64,000 nt of DNA from Siphonodentalium dalli. Its lineage: Eukaryota; Mollusca; Scaphopoda; Gadilida; Siphonodentaliidae. Position 1 is the first letter of the stretch, and each line of letters starts with the position of its first letter. The notes below the pieces were generated by a model that saw only the letters and a program-made list of their open reading frames with translations, made no database searches and was not told the origin of the DNA. Positions 12,234 to 22,847 of the stretch are shown piece after piece. The stretch is from NCBI GenBank assembly GCA_032622095.1, contig CP136061.1:19598991-19662990 (forward strand). The letters are read 5' to 3'. A program made the position numbers and the translations under genes.

Positions 12234-12917
12234 GAGGGATTTAGAAAATACGACAGTCGACAAACAAGTACAGTAGTAATCCAATATATTGGTGAAATAT
12301 GTTTAGATAATAAGTTCAACAAACGGCCAATATATTCCTCAGGTAGCAACCTTAAAGGTTTTTGGAAAATTCCATGCGATTGTTTAGATATTTATGTTTT
12401 TCAGAGTCAGAGATAAACTACAAGGATATATGAAAGCAAAAACAAAAATTCCGAATGTTTTTTTGTGTGCAATTTTTGTAAGTTCGGACTTTGAAACGAA
12501 ATGTCTGTAAAGTTTGCGATTCGTTGTGGAAGCAAGAAGAGCACCAAATTTCTTAGCCATTACTTAAATCAGTGCCCATACAATCTAAAACAAATAGTAA
12601 GCAGTTTATCTCACCTCTGTTTTCTGCCACTTTTTGACCAGCAAAATTAGGTGACATAAAAAAAAATTCAGGAAGATTGCAAATAAATATGAACAAATGG
12701 AGTATAGTAATACTTACAACAGTAAATAGAATAACAGTTAGTTCTCATATATAGTGTGAAAACGGTAATAATCCTGGTATAAAGTGAGTTTACAATAGAA
12801 TAAATATTGCGATTTAACATGTGTCCAGATAGGCACTGGAAATAAAACCGTGGAAGTGAGGTTTCTACCTAAGTGAACATCTCGTCAATCAGTATTAGTA
12901 AAGAAAATGATAAATAC
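12234..12917. other. Intron 2 DNA next to exon 2
   Basis: AT-rich sequence with no recognised repeat or coding signal. The exon 2 donor (GTATTT on the minus strand) is at 12917-12912. Confidence 0.4.
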
Positions 12918-13090
12918 CCCCAGAATGTTCATTCTTTCTGCTAGCATCCATAGGATGATCCAGTCGATGTCGTATTTATGGTTCATGATTAGGAGACGTG
13001 GTTCCTGCATATCGATGTAATGTCTGTCCTCCTTTTTCATAAACACAGAACAATCTGTGTTCGACCACCATTGGGTAAGAAACGTGAAAT
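12918..13090 (-). CDS. AGPAT: Gene A coding exon 2, AGPAT-like catalytic NHX4D exon
   Basis: A 173-nt exon with acceptor ttcttcag (ending 13091) and donor GTATTT (from 12917). The first two bases complete a codon begun in exon 1 (A+AT, Asn61). Another 57 codons follow and end at a codon boundary. The product has WWSNTDC, then LLIMNHKYDID, then AERMNILG. N97-H98-X4-D103 is the NHX4D acyltransferase box that supplies the catalytic His/Asp. WWS-T-C and ER--LG are conserved landmarks of AGPAT3/4. The spacing from exon 1 (eight residues between SVW and WW) equals that of the family, which supports the splice. Confidence 0.9.
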
Positions 13091-13466
13091 CTGAAGAACG
13101 CAAAGTTCGAAGAAACGTGATCACATTTTCGAGGATTTAAATTGTGTTTTGAGTTATTAATCCAAGAACAACTATCTTGATTTCAAATGAATGGATTATT
13201 TTGTGTGAAAAAAATCGAGACACGGTGATGTGATCTTTATGTCGCACGAATGTTCGAATATTCTACATGCAATATATCTGCAATTGATGTCCAATGCTTA
13301 TTGGTGAACAATGCATAAGGAATAAGTAAGGGCTACATCATTAGTGTATGTACAGTGACGCCATAAATGGATATCAGAGCTGATGTCAGCAAACCAAACT
13401 GCAGGCACCATGTGGACGTGTCATAAGTACACACGTTAACGTACATGTACTTGCTAAAACCACGTA
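13091..13466. other. Intron 1 DNA, no recognised feature
   Basis: AT-rich sequence between exon 2 and the MITE at 13467; nothing supported. Confidence 0.35.
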
Positions 13467-13963
13467 CTCTTAGAACAAATGTAGAAAATTAATTTTGATC
13501 TTAAGCAAAATTGTGTAGAATTGACACATGACATAATTATGTGTCTGTGGAATTTTCTCTACATTGAATATGTGTGAATATGTGAGTATATGTGAGTATA
13601 TTGTAGTTACTATAGATGAGATATCTTCTATTTGAGACTCAACCTCGTACAAAGCTACCATACTAAAACATCTGGAAGCAACTTTAAAACTTAGTGCTAC
13701 AGAATTTTGTGCTGTTCAGCTTTGACACAAACACAGTGTAGCACAAACTTTTAAAGCTGCTGCCGGTTTTTTTAAATAATAGCTTTTTACGAGATTTGTG
13801 TCTCAAATAGAACACATCTCATCTACTATCTATAATATACTCACATATTAAATGTTCAGAAAATTCCACCGACACATATGTCATGTGTCATTTATACACA
13901 ATTTTGTTTTAGATCAAAATTAAACCATATTGTGTAGAATTTCACACATTTGTTCTAAAAGTG
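13467..13963. mobile_element. Palindromic MITE (TTAGAACAAATGT family), intact copy
   Basis: The ends CTCTTAGAACAAATGT and ACATTTGTTCTAAAAG are inverted. The two halves pair for most of their length: cacaattttgt/acaaaattgtg, gtgtctcaaatagaacac/tatttgagac, and so on around a centre near 13715. A second copy begins at 47720 and resumes after two insertions at 55043-55184. This copy serves as the empty-site reference for those insertions. Confidence 0.75.
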
Positions 13964-14250
13964 CACATTCCCTCTGTTATATACAAACCGTGGCGTATAC
14001 ATGCATGGACAGGGACATGTCACCAGTGTAATCTCTAAACCGTCACATCAGACTTTCTGATAACTGATTTGATGTATAAAATCGGGGCATAATCGTGCAT
14101 ACTTTCGTCGTAAATATCATTTATAAAAATGAGTTTTTAACGATTATTGATTTTTTAATATGAATGAATGAATGAGTTTAATGCGAAAAGCCACACATTA
14201 ATGTGGAACATGCATAATAACATATATACACTATGTACATTGGTATAAAT

Positions 14251-15520
14251 AGAGGATCTCACATGAGTTTCACTAAATTCGATTTGAGCCGAGGTTTACC
14301 GAGGCTCAAATAGAATTTAGAGGACGAGGTTGATAAATTACGTATAAAATAGGACGAGTGTGAGATACTTTTTATCACATGATCAAATAAACCCGAAGCA
14401 ACGCGCTATATTCATCGAAAACAACAATCATAAACTACAGCGATCGCAAGTTATTTGAAGAACGCCGTGACGTCATCGCACGCGCTGATATTAAACGTGT
14501 CTATTACCGATAATTATGAAACTGCTTTTATGGCCAAATTATGTGATAAATAACATTGTCATCAGAATTTCATGTTCATACATAATAAATTGTATGTAAT
14601 ACTTATATAGAGGATCTCACATGAGTTTCTATTTTATACGGAATTTATCAACCGAGTTCACTAAATTCGATTTGAGCCGAGGTTTACCGAGGCTCAAATA
14701 GAATTTAGAGGACGAGGTTGAAAAATTACGTATACAATAGGACGAGTGTGAGATACCTTTTATCACATGATCAAATAAACCCGAAGCAACCAGGGGGGGG
14801 GGGGTGAAAAAATTTCTTTCGGCACGTATGCCGGGGTGGGTGGGTGGTCAAAGCCACCAACAAGCAATTTTTTCTGCAACTAAAAAAAAAAAATCCTGCT
14901 TGTTTTTAGTGTTTTGGCAATGAGTTGGGCTTCGAAACCACTTTGAATCAGTTTGAATGAGAGAAATAATGTAATTCTAACTGGTAAACTGACTGCAGGC
15001 AGTTATCGTGTTGTATTTTGTTGCAAATTTTGAAATCCAAGATGGCCGCTGGCAGCCATGTTTTTTTGGCCGAATGACCTCAAAATTACTCATTCCTATT
15101 TACATGTCCATGTTAACATCCATGATAAATAGTATGCACAGAAATTCATATACAGCTGTTTACAGTGAATTTCCCCCCGCAAATCTCTGTTTTAGTGTTA
15201 AAAGGTGGGGGTGGGTGTCAAAAAATGGTCGGAAAAAACTGCCGAAAACGGAAAAATATTTGGCGGTGGGGGTGGGTGGGTACAAAAAATGATCGAAAGG
15301 GAAAAAATGCCATACGTGCCTGAATTTTTTTTCCGACCCCCCCCCCCCCCCCCCCCCCCCGAAGCAACTCGAAATATTAATCGAAAACAACAATCATAAA
15401 CTACAGCGATCGCAGGTTATTTGAAGAACGCCGCGACGTCATCGCACGCGCTGATATTAAACGTGTCTATTACCGATAATTATGAAACTGCTTTTATGGC
15501 CAAATTATCTGATAAATAAA
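14251..15520 (+). repeat. Tandem duplication of a ~370-bp unit, second copy interrupted
   Basis: The unit starts AGAGGATCTCACATGAGTTT at 14251 and again at 14619. It includes ttgagccgaggtttaccgag and gataaattacgtataaaata, and ends with a cgatcgcaagttatttgaag ... gctgatattaaacgtgtc block (14391-14551 and 15361-15520). The second copy carries about 30 extra bases near its start and is cut at 14790 by a 570-bp insertion. Confidence 0.75.
14791..15360. mobile_element. hAT-like MITE with G-run/C-run ends and 8-bp target duplication
   Basis: It begins CAGGGGGGGGGGGG then tgaaaaaatttctttcggca. It ends with the inverted counterpart tgaattttttttccgac plus a long C run. The flanks are exact 8-bp repeats gaagcaac at 14783-14790 and 15361-15368. 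The duplicated unit outside (14386-14393) shows the uninterrupted site. An 8-bp duplication with CAGGG ends points to hAT. The interior includes aagatggccgctggcagcca and G-rich tracts and has no transposase. Confidence 0.8.
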
Positions 15521-15806
15521 TATATCATATGTATACTGTATACATATATTTGCACACGCTTGTGACGTCATCGCATGACAACGACGTTTTAAATATTTAT
15601 GCAAAAATTTGCAAATTATTTCTGTATTTTGACGTATTTCCAAAACAATGAAGGATATGGAGTGATCCAGCAATATACTATCTCGTCGCGGATAATATAT
15701 ATGTGAACTTTCTGAAACATATAGTAATATATTCGGAGAAAGAATATAATTACATTGACGTCGCCTTACTTCGAGGGTGTGTGGCTGTTCTCAACCCGTT
15801 TGCAAG

Positions 15807-17126
15807 ATGCCGGGTTGCGAAGATTGTGGTACTGGAACTAAGGTGAAATTCACACAAGGTGACCTATACTTGTGTACGCCATGTGAACGGAAAAGATTCA
15901 GTCTTTCATCGAGTGGTGGGAAAGAAGTGAAACAGGCGGAAGTTCGCAAAGATAAAGGTAACGTAGTTGCAGTGGATGCCAACGAATCAAAGCCAATTGT
16001 GATTAATGAACTCTTGTGCTTCTTGGTGAACAAGTTCATGAAATTAACAACTGAGATGATGATAAAACTATGTTCTGAAACTTTTGATGAATCGGAAGTT
16101 GAACAGGCGAAACTGCTGTTGTTTGATTTGGCGAATAGTAACAATTCAAGATTCATAAAACGCAAAGGACCAGATAAAACCGTGAATAACTTGAGGGACA
16201 TGCTTGCTTTGCTGCATGAAATAGATTTGGAGGATTTGCCGCTTTTCGTAGCATATGATTTGGGAAAATTGCCACCCATCGATATCGATCATGTGGATAT
16301 CACAACATTATCGCGAGATATATCAAGCGTTAAAACACAAATTAAAGACATGAGGAGTGTGATCAGTGCTGATGTCTGTGAAGATATAAAGAAAAATGCG
16401 TTAGCGGAAATAAAGGACGATTTTGTAAGATCGATGAAAAAGGACTTGATAGCCGAAATAGGTAAAGCCGTGAAATCAGCGACAATGAACATGATGTCAA
16501 CTGAACAAGTATTACCAACTCTATCGGCGAAGGTGCCAATTCGCAAAGCCAACAACGATCAGAACGTCCCAGCTCGTCAACTTAGGGACGAATATTCTGC
16601 TCCGCCTCGACAAAATAACATGGCGGAATATGAGCAGATATCTCCACGCATACCAAACGTAGATGCTCGTAATTATATGCCAACATATGCTGAGACACTA
16701 AATGGCATGAGGAACAAACAACCTAACAGACCGGATATTTATGGAAATAATGAATTTCAAACAGTGCAACGAAAAAAGAACAAGAAACCTCCTGTTATTG
16801 GGACATCGAGCAATTCGACATTAAAGACCGTGAATACCAGTCCTCCCGGCTTGATATTCGTGTCGAGACTTGCACCGGGAACAGCTGAGAAAGAGGTGAC
16901 AAGTTACGTGAATGACACATTCAACACGTCCGTTGTGAAATGTGTCAAATTGGACACCAAATATGACACATATTCATCCTTCAAACTTGAAGTTGTAGAC
17001 CGCGAAGTAATGAAGATGATATTAGACGCTAAGTTATGGCCCAAGAATACCCTAGTTCGGCCTTTTTTTGAGCGGAAATTTGGTGGCAGAAGCTGGGAAC
17101 ATGCCACAACAGAACCGTGGGCATAA
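15807..17126 (+). CDS. LINE ORF1 protein, zinc-finger plus RRM-like
   Basis: A 439-residue protein counted from the first ATG at 15807. The frame is open upstream to 15777, but that codon is GTG and is not used here. The N terminus has two CxxC pairs (Cys4/Cys7 and Cys23/Cys26), a PHD/treble-clef-like zinc site seen in ORF1 of CR1-type elements. The middle (about 190-300) is charged and polar with a helical, coiled-coil-like stretch. Residues about 346-425 (GLIFVSRLAPGT onwards) look like the RNA-recognition-like domain of LINE ORF1 proteins. Its likely role is binding the element's RNA as a nucleoprotein. The stop codon is 11 nt before the ORF2 ATG, so ORF2 is probably translated by termination-reinitiation. 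No internal stop or frameshift is seen. Confidence 0.85.
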   Translation: MPGCEDCGTGTKVKFTQGDLYLCTPCERKRFSLSSSGGKEVKQAEVRKDKGNVVAVDANESKPIVINELLCFLVNKFMKLTTEMMIKLCSETFDESEVEQAKLLLFDLANSNNSRFIKRKGPDKTVNNLRDMLALLHEIDLEDLPLFVAYDLGKLPPIDIDHVDITTLSRDISSVKTQIKDMRSVISADVCEDIKKNALAEIKDDFVRSMKKDLIAEIGKAVKSATMNMMSTEQVLPTLSAKVPIRKANNDQNVPARQLRDEYSAPPRQNNMAEYEQISPRIPNVDARNYMPTYAETLNGMRNKQPNRPDIYGNNEFQTVQRKKNKKPPVIGTSSNSTLKTVNTSPPGLIFVSRLAPGTAEKEVTSYVNDTFNTSVVKCVKLDTKYDTYSSFKLEVVDREVMKMILDAKLWPKNTLVRPFFERKFGGRSWEHATTEPWA

Positions 17127-17137
17127 TAAGACACACT

Positions 17138-19963
17138 ATGGAAAATATAAGACTGGCATCATATAATTGTAAATCGGTAAAGTCGTCTACTGTCGCTGTT
17201 AACGAGCTTTGTAATAAATGTGATATTATATTGCTGCAGGAACATTGGCTCTTGAGAAATGAACTACATTTATTACGTTCAATTCACAATGATTTCGAGG
17301 CAGGCGGAGTGTCTGCTATTGACTGTGAACGGGATATCATGGTTGGTCGTCCATATGGCGGAACAGCTATAATGTGGAGGAAATCGTTTGCTGACAAGGC
17401 TTGTTTTGTTACATACGACGATCCGAGAATAGTGGGTCTCAACCTTAAATCTGCGTCTAGTTCAATGTTAATTCTCTGTGTTTATCTACCAACGGACGAA
17501 GAGAGTAATGCTGAGGTATTCATTGATTACCTTGGTAAACTTGATGCCATCATACAGGAGGCTGATACCAACAATGTTGTTGTTCTTGGCGATTTTAACG
17601 CATGTGCGATCAGAAATACAGGCAACATGAGTGAATTAGCGGAGTTCTGTAAAGATTCATCTTTGATAATGTCGGATGTTAATTTTTTCGGACAGGCATC
17701 CAATACATTCACATTCCTTAGTGCGGCACATGGCTCTGTGTCATGGTTAGATCACTGTATATGTACGACATCGATGGATTCCGCTGTTGCGGCAATGGAG
17801 ATAAATTACGATTACCTGACCTCCGACCACTTTCCGTTAATTGTGTCGATAAAATCTGATCTTCTTCCTGTGTGTAGCCCATCTACTTCTGTTTCGACAA
17901 CAAGACATAATATAAACTGGAAATGTACCAACTCAGCGCAAATGGATAAATATTGTTATTTATCCGGACAATTATTGAGAAAAATTAATTTTGAAATATT
18001 AACGAATGACACTGATGGCAATCAGTTTCGAGACACCCATGATAAAAGCTCCATTATTGACAAAATATACGAACATATTATCGACGCCCTAAAGAAATCT
18101 TCCACCGATTGTTTAACTGTAAACTCTAACGGAACAGACAGATTCAGTCCAATACCTGGATGGAATTTACATGTGAAGCGTTTGCACAGTGAAGCTAGGG
18201 AAATATTCTCTATATGGGTTAATCAAGGAAGACCTCGATATGGATACATTTATGACACTATGTGTCGAAGACGATCGATATTCAAATCCGCTCTGAGAAA
18301 ATGCAAATCGAACGTTGAGCAGATGAAGGCTGATGAACTAGCTAAGAACCTATGTAGTAACAATTTAAATGCATTTTGGAAATCTGTTTCAAAAGGAGCC
18401 AAATGTGGAAACGCAAACTCGATAGGTGGAGCAAATGGCGAGGCTGAAATTACCGAGATGTGGGGCGAACATTTCAGAAACGTCTTTTCCAACAATGATG
18501 AATCAGTGGACAACAAGTGCATAGGTACCAACGACAACAATTTCGGGTCAACGCAAGGCGATGCAATCATAACTGTTACTGAAACTGATGTGATCGATGC
18601 GGTAAACAAACTTAAGACTGGTAAGTCTGCGGGACCAGATGATATAACGGCTGAGCACTTAAAATTCTGCGACAGCCATATTTTCACGTGCCTTACGATA
18701 ATCTTCAATGCTATAATCAAACATGGACACCTTCCCCCAAATTTGTTGAAAGTGACCCTTGTGCCAATCTTGAAAAATAAAGCTGGGAATATTGCCGACA
18801 AAGACAACTACCGTCCAGTGGCGTTATCCTGTGTTATTTCAAAAGTATTGGAAATGGTGTTATTCAATAAATGCTCTGAACAATTATATACCACAGACAA
18901 CCAGTTTGGTTTTAAAAAAGATCATTCAACGGACGGCTGCATATTTGCATTAAAAGAAGCGATACGACATTATAATTCTAAGGATACTCCTGTTTTCGTG
19001 TGCTTCTTGGACGCAAGTAAAGCGTTCGATCGTGTCAACCAGGAAATGCTACTACGACATCTAAAGCAACGATCAGTGCCATCAGCTATTATTCGGATCC
19101 TTAAGAACTGGTTTCTAAATCAGATGTATCATGTTCGCTGGGGACAGACATACTCGACATGCTTCCGGCCCACGACTGGTGTTAGACAGGGCGGTATATT
19201 AAGCCCTTATTTATTTAATGTGTATATCAACGAGATTAGCGAAAGACTGAATACATGTGACGTTGGGTGCATTGTTGGCAGTGCAAAAATCAATCATTTA
19301 TGTTATGTTGATGATATGTGTATTATTGCACCATCTTTGGAGGGACTACGTCGTTTGTTGAGAATATGTGAACACGAGGCTAAGAAGATTTATTTAACTT
19401 ATAATATTATAAAAACTGTGGGGATGACTTTTATCCCTAAATCTCTTCATATTCGGTCATTTCCAAAACTATACTTAATGGGCAATGAACTCAAGTTCGT
19501 GTCCTCCTATAAGTATCTCGGACATATACTCAACAACGAATTTTCCGATGATAATGATATTATGCGCCAATATCGGTCTATATGCTCACGCTCAAATATG
19601 CTTATTAGAAAGTTTTACAAATGTTCGCCTAATGTGAAAATGTATTTATTTAAAATGTTCGTATCTCCATTATATTGTGCTCATCTTTGGATTAACTATA
19701 CCAAACGTTGTTATAGAAAACTTACAGTTTGTTATAATAATGCATATAGAAAATTTATGGGTTATGAGAGATCATGTAGTGCGAGTGGGATGTTTGTAGG
19801 TGACAGAATGTGTTCTCTGACAGTGCTGATTCGAAAGGGTGTGTATGGATTTCGTGTGAGAATTTATAAATCTTTAAACAGTATTTTGAATGCTATTTGT
19901 AACTCAGATCTGATCTATCGGTCAAATCTATTCAATCATTGGAATCAACTTCTTTATATTTAA
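17138..19963 (+). CDS. LINE ORF2: AP-type endonuclease and reverse transcriptase
   Basis: A 941-residue protein from the ATG at 17138; the frame is open 21 nt further upstream, overlapping ORF1. The endonuclease domain (1-235) shows Asn10 (SYN), Glu35 (QEHW), GDFN at 151-154 and SDH at 229-231, the catalytic set of APE-like nucleases. The reverse transcriptase shows KTGKSAGPDDI, NYRPVALS, FLDASKAFD with Asp625, VRQGG at 682-686, YVDD at 723-726 with Asp725/Asp726, and YLGHIL. Family knowledge: it nicks DNA and primes reverse transcription at the nick. All key residues are present with no stops, so a recent insertion is likely. There is no RNase H. The C-terminal region matches the usual post-RT segment of CR1/L2-like elements. 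Confidence 0.92.
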   Translation: MENIRLASYNCKSVKSSTVAVNELCNKCDIILLQEHWLLRNELHLLRSIHNDFEAGGVSAIDCERDIMVGRPYGGTAIMWRKSFADKACFVTYDDPRIVGLNLKSASSSMLILCVYLPTDEESNAEVFIDYLGKLDAIIQEADTNNVVVLGDFNACAIRNTGNMSELAEFCKDSSLIMSDVNFFGQASNTFTFLSAAHGSVSWLDHCICTTSMDSAVAAMEINYDYLTSDHFPLIVSIKSDLLPVCSPSTSVSTTRHNINWKCTNSAQMDKYCYLSGQLLRKINFEILTNDTDGNQFRDTHDKSSIIDKIYEHIIDALKKSSTDCLTVNSNGTDRFSPIPGWNLHVKRLHSEAREIFSIWVNQGRPRYGYIYDTMCRRRSIFKSALRKCKSNVEQMKADELAKNLCSNNLNAFWKSVSKGAKCGNANSIGGANGEAEITEMWGEHFRNVFSNNDESVDNKCIGTNDNNFGSTQGDAIITVTETDVIDAVNKLKTGKSAGPDDITAEHLKFCDSHIFTCLTIIFNAIIKHGHLPPNLLKVTLVPILKNKAGNIADKDNYRPVALSCVISKVLEMVLFNKCSEQLYTTDNQFGFKKDHSTDGCIFALKEAIRHYNSKDTPVFVCFLDASKAFDRVNQEMLLRHLKQRSVPSAIIRILKNWFLNQMYHVRWGQTYSTCFRPTTGVRQGGILSPYLFNVYINEISERLNTCDVGCIVGSAKINHLCYVDDMCIIAPSLEGLRRLLRICEHEAKKIYLTYNIIKTVGMTFIPKSLHIRSFPKLYLMGNELKFVSSYKYLGHILNNEFSDDNDIMRQYRSICSRSNMLIRKFYKCSPNVKMYLFKMFVSPLYCAHLWINYTKRCYRKLTVCYNNAYRKFMGYERSCSASGMFVGDRMCSLTVLIRKGVYGFRVRIYKSLNSILNAICNSDLIYRSNLFNHWNQLLYI

Positions 19964-20097
19964 TTTGTAATTATATGTTGTATGTATGACTATATATGGG
20001 CATATCTTGCCTGAAATAAATACAATACAATATCTATGTATACAGAAATATGTGTATATAAATTCACATGGATAACTCTACAGATCAGTGTGCTATC

Positions 20098-20737
20098 TTA
20101 GTTGTATTCTTTAAAAACATGTTTCAAATAAATGCTAACGTTCTTCAATATTGATATATTTTCAATCGCAAAGAGGCCATATAACTTTTCTAGTGAAGGG
20201 TTTAACCAGTAATAGTCAGGAATGTATTTTCTCCTGAGTGTGACCAAATTATCGCAGATCAAAAGAATATGATACTCGTCACATGTTTCCGAACCGCACA
20301 TTTTGAATAGTAAACTCTCTCGTGTTTTCGCCATCTTGAAAGCTCGTTTGGCAGTCTATGGTTTGTTGTCCTAAATTTCACTAATGCTGGTATGAGATGT
20401 TGTGGTAGATAAGTAAGGTAACGACTAATACTGAAATGACGCTTTATATTAGTATATAAAGTTCCCCTTGATGATTTAGATTCCTTCAGGTCACGAAACA
20501 TTTTAATCCAGTGTTCTTCAATCAGACGATATTTAATATTCCTTATCTCCATCCCCGTGAGTCCAGTTTGAGTATCCCATCGGGACATCAAACTGATCTC
20601 ACTCAGGGTCGTTTTTATAAACTCAAACCATTTAAGTTTTCCAGAATATGTGCTATCATTGTTATGGACCTCCTTCATCACAAGATACATATTCTTTGCT
20701 AATTCAGATCCGTGGGAGGAGTTTAGTTTTGAACCAG
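20098..20737 (-). pseudogene. LINE ORF2 C-terminal fragment, frameshifted
   Basis: Two overlapping minus-strand frames (20737-20259 and 20334-20098) read like the end of a non-LTR ORF2: LVKFRTTNHRLPNELSRW, then CGSETCDEYHILLICDN, then LRRKYIPDYYWLNPSLEKL. This is the Cys/His-containing tail after the RT domain in many animal LINEs. A frame change at about 20270-20334 separates the halves, and a TGA closes the frame above 20737. It is a 5'-truncated relic of a different LINE from the one at 15521-20033. Confidence 0.75.
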
Positions 20738-20804
20738 TATGTCAACACCCTGCATTTTTATATCAATCATCACTGGATGTCTACCAAACTCTCCGTATAC
20801 CATA

Positions 20805-21202
20805 TGTGACCCGCCATATCAAATCCAGTCGTAAGTCGGGATTTTTTTTACCCTGTGCCAATGCATTCTCTTATATATACGAGTCGACCATAGGTCGCCT
20901 CGCATATATAAGAGAATGCATTGGCCTAACAATTTTTTTATCATTTTTTTAAATAAATGTTTCTTAAAATTTTTAGGACATAAAATAAAAAAACATCCAT
21001 TACCCTACAGGGAGCCCCACACATATATAGAAGCATATAGAAGAGTGTCGTCTGCTCATGTTTGTCTGGGGCTCTGTATGGGTGAAATTATAAAATTGTT
21101 AAAGAATACAAGAAAAAATTATTAAAATTGTAAACAATTGTTAGGCCAATGCATATATAAAAAAATCCCGACTTACGACTGGATTTGATATGGCGGGTCA
21201 CA
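20805..21202. mobile_element. MITE with TGTGACCCGCC ends, TA target
   Basis: The 398-bp element begins TGTGACCCGCCATATCAAAT and ends with the reverse complement. The inverted match runs about 40 bp through gtcgtaagtcgggattttt. TA flanks both sides (20803-20804 and 21203-21204), as for Tc1/mariner-type MITEs. An inner palindrome (agagaatgcattggc around 20860-20930, with a partner near 21145) adds a second hairpin. Confidence 0.78.
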
Positions 21203-21410
21203 TATGCATTCTGTACTTCTACAGCTCGTGTTCTATTTTATCCCAAACAAACAGCTGAAACAAATGTTAATATCAATTTTAAACTAATTTAGAATCAAAA
21301 CCGCTTTGGATTAGACTCGATTGGTGACGTAGGTTCCCTGGAACGGGTTTATTAATATGCCATCTTGAAATTTCCTGATTGATCTGTAAGTCCTTTTTTT
21401 CATTTATTCC

Positions 21411-22525
21411 TCAGTATTTACTACCTGTGTATCTTTGATGTATACTTTAGTATTACTATACGTTTGTATCTTTAATTTGTACCTTAGTCTTTACTACTTA
21501 TTTATCTTTGATTTATATCTTAGTATTTAGTACTTGTGTATCATTGATTTATACATTAGTATTTACTACTTATTTATCTTTGATTTATACCTTAGTATTA
21601 CTTTATACCTTAGTATTTACAACGTGTGTATCTTTGATTTATACCTTAGTATTTAGAACTTATGTATCTTTGATTTATACCTTAGTATTTACTACTTATT
21701 TATCTTTGAGTTATACCTTAGTATTTAGTACTTGTGTATCTTTCATTTATACCTTAGTATTTAGTACGTATGTATCTTTGGCTTATACCTTAGTATTTAC
21801 TACTTATGTATCTTTGATTTATACCTTAGTATTAACTACTTATGTATCTTTGATATATACCTTTGTATTTACAACTTATGTATCTTTGATATATACCTTT
21901 GTATTTACTACTTATGTATCTTTGATTTATACCTTAGTATTTACTACTTATGTATCATTGATTTATACCTTAGTATTTACTACTTATGTATCTTTGATTT
22001 ATACCTTAGTATTTACTACTTATGTATCTTTGATTTACACCTTAGTATTAACTACTTATGTATCTTTGATTTATACCTTAGTATTAACTACTTATGTATC
22101 TTTGATATATACCTTTGTATTTACAACTTATGTATCTTTGATATATACCTTTGTATTTACTACTTATGTGTCTTTGATTTATACTTTAGTATTAATTTAT
22201 ACCTTAGTATTTACTACTCGTGTATCTTTCATTTATACCTTAGTATTTAGTACGTATGTATCTTTGACTTATACCTTAGTATTTACTACTTATGTATCTT
22301 TGATATATACCTTAGTATTTATGGCTTATGTATCTGTGATATATACCTTAGTATTTATGGCTTATGTATCTTTGATTTATACCTTAGTATCTACTACTTA
22401 TGTATCTTGGATTTATACCTTAGTATTTACTGCTTATGTATCTTTGATTTATACCGTAGTGTTTACTACTTGTGTATCTTTGATTTACACCTTAGTGTTT
22501 ACTACTTGTGTATCGTTGATGTGTG
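21411..22525. repeat. 36-bp minisatellite, about 31 copies
   Basis: The unit is ttactacttatgtatctttg + atttataccttagtat, with variants and a few shortened units (for example near 21596 and 22190). Because 36 is divisible by 3, one frame stays open for 343 codons with a 12-residue repeat; I regard this as non-coding. It lies in intron 1 of gene A, just downstream of exon 1. Confidence 0.93.
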
Positions 22526-22666
22526 AATCATTAATTTGATGAAATGAGCATTATATGAGCTGACATAACGTGTGCTTCTATCCCCATTGCACACCCACTG
22601 TTTTTGACTAATAGTTATACGAAATCATATTCAGGATGTTCAATAAATTATGAACCAACAACTTAC

Positions 22667-22847
22667 TTATCCACACGGAGTAGCTAAGATACCAGTTCAA
22701 CTTGCGGCTGAGTTGTATGCTGATTGGTCTGACGAATATCATAACGAGTAGTGCCAAGATTGATGCAATCGTCCCGCTAACGAAGAATGTCGCAAACATC
22801 AGCAGCTGGAAGATGAACAACTTCCGGAGATATTTTGGCAGCGCCAT
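22667..22847 (-). CDS. AGPAT: Gene A coding exon 1, AGPAT-like N terminus
   Basis: ATG at 22847-22845 starts MALPKYLRKLF, which aligns end to end with the N terminus of vertebrate AGPAT3/4. A strong membrane segment (residues about 11-40) is followed by RPISIQLSRKLNWYLSY. After 60 codons and one base the exon meets a consensus donor GTAAGT at 22666. An in-frame ATG 29 codons further upstream (22934) is less likely: the family starts here, and a good acceptor (taattttag, ending 22855) lies seven bases before the ATG, suggesting a spliced 5' UTR. The start context is ccaccagATGG. Confidence 0.85.

Larger units (their letters stand above)
15521..20033 (+). mobile_element. Non-LTR retrotransposon (CR1/L2-like LINE), structurally intact
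   Basis: Two adjacent complete ORFs (ORF1, then an endonuclease-reverse transcriptase ORF2) followed by a short 3' UTR with AATAAA at 20015-20020 and a tacaatacaatat tail. There are no LTRs and no RNase H domain. The 5' border is set where homology to the repeat unit stops (near 15521) and is approximate. I found no clear target duplication. It lies in intron 1 of gene A in antisense orientation. Clade assignment is inferred from the ORF1 type and RT motifs, not from a tree. Confidence 0.85.
8601..22847 (-). other. AGPAT: Gene A locus: AGPAT3/4-like acyltransferase, 5' part
   Basis: Three coding exons on the minus strand (22847-22667, 13090-12918, 8768-8601) join in phase to give the first 174 residues of a protein of the AGPAT3/4 type, which is about 370-380 residues in vertebrates. 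Intron 1 is about 9.6 kb and intron 2 about 4.1 kb; both are packed with mobile elements. The EGTR-motif exon and the C-terminal part are not seen in 1-8600 and should lie beyond the left edge. The enzyme family transfers an acyl chain from acyl-CoA to lysophosphatidic acid at the endoplasmic reticulum to make phosphatidic acid. Confidence 0.85.

Noticed and set aside
11617-12241. 8-bp target duplication for the CAGGGGCC element
   Set aside because: Flanks ttattcat and gagggatt do not match, so the hAT label for that element rests on its ends only.
15791-16555. Minus-strand open frames opposite LINE ORF1
   Set aside because: Antisense shadows of a well-supported ORF1; no domain seen.
17117-17137. 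ORF2 start overlapping ORF1
   Set aside because: The overlapping start codon is GTG; the first ATG at 17138 lies just after the ORF1 stop and directly before the endonuclease motif.
21508-22539. 343-codon frame with a 12-residue repeat
   Set aside because: Product of the 36-bp minisatellite; no start context, no conserved domain, intronic.
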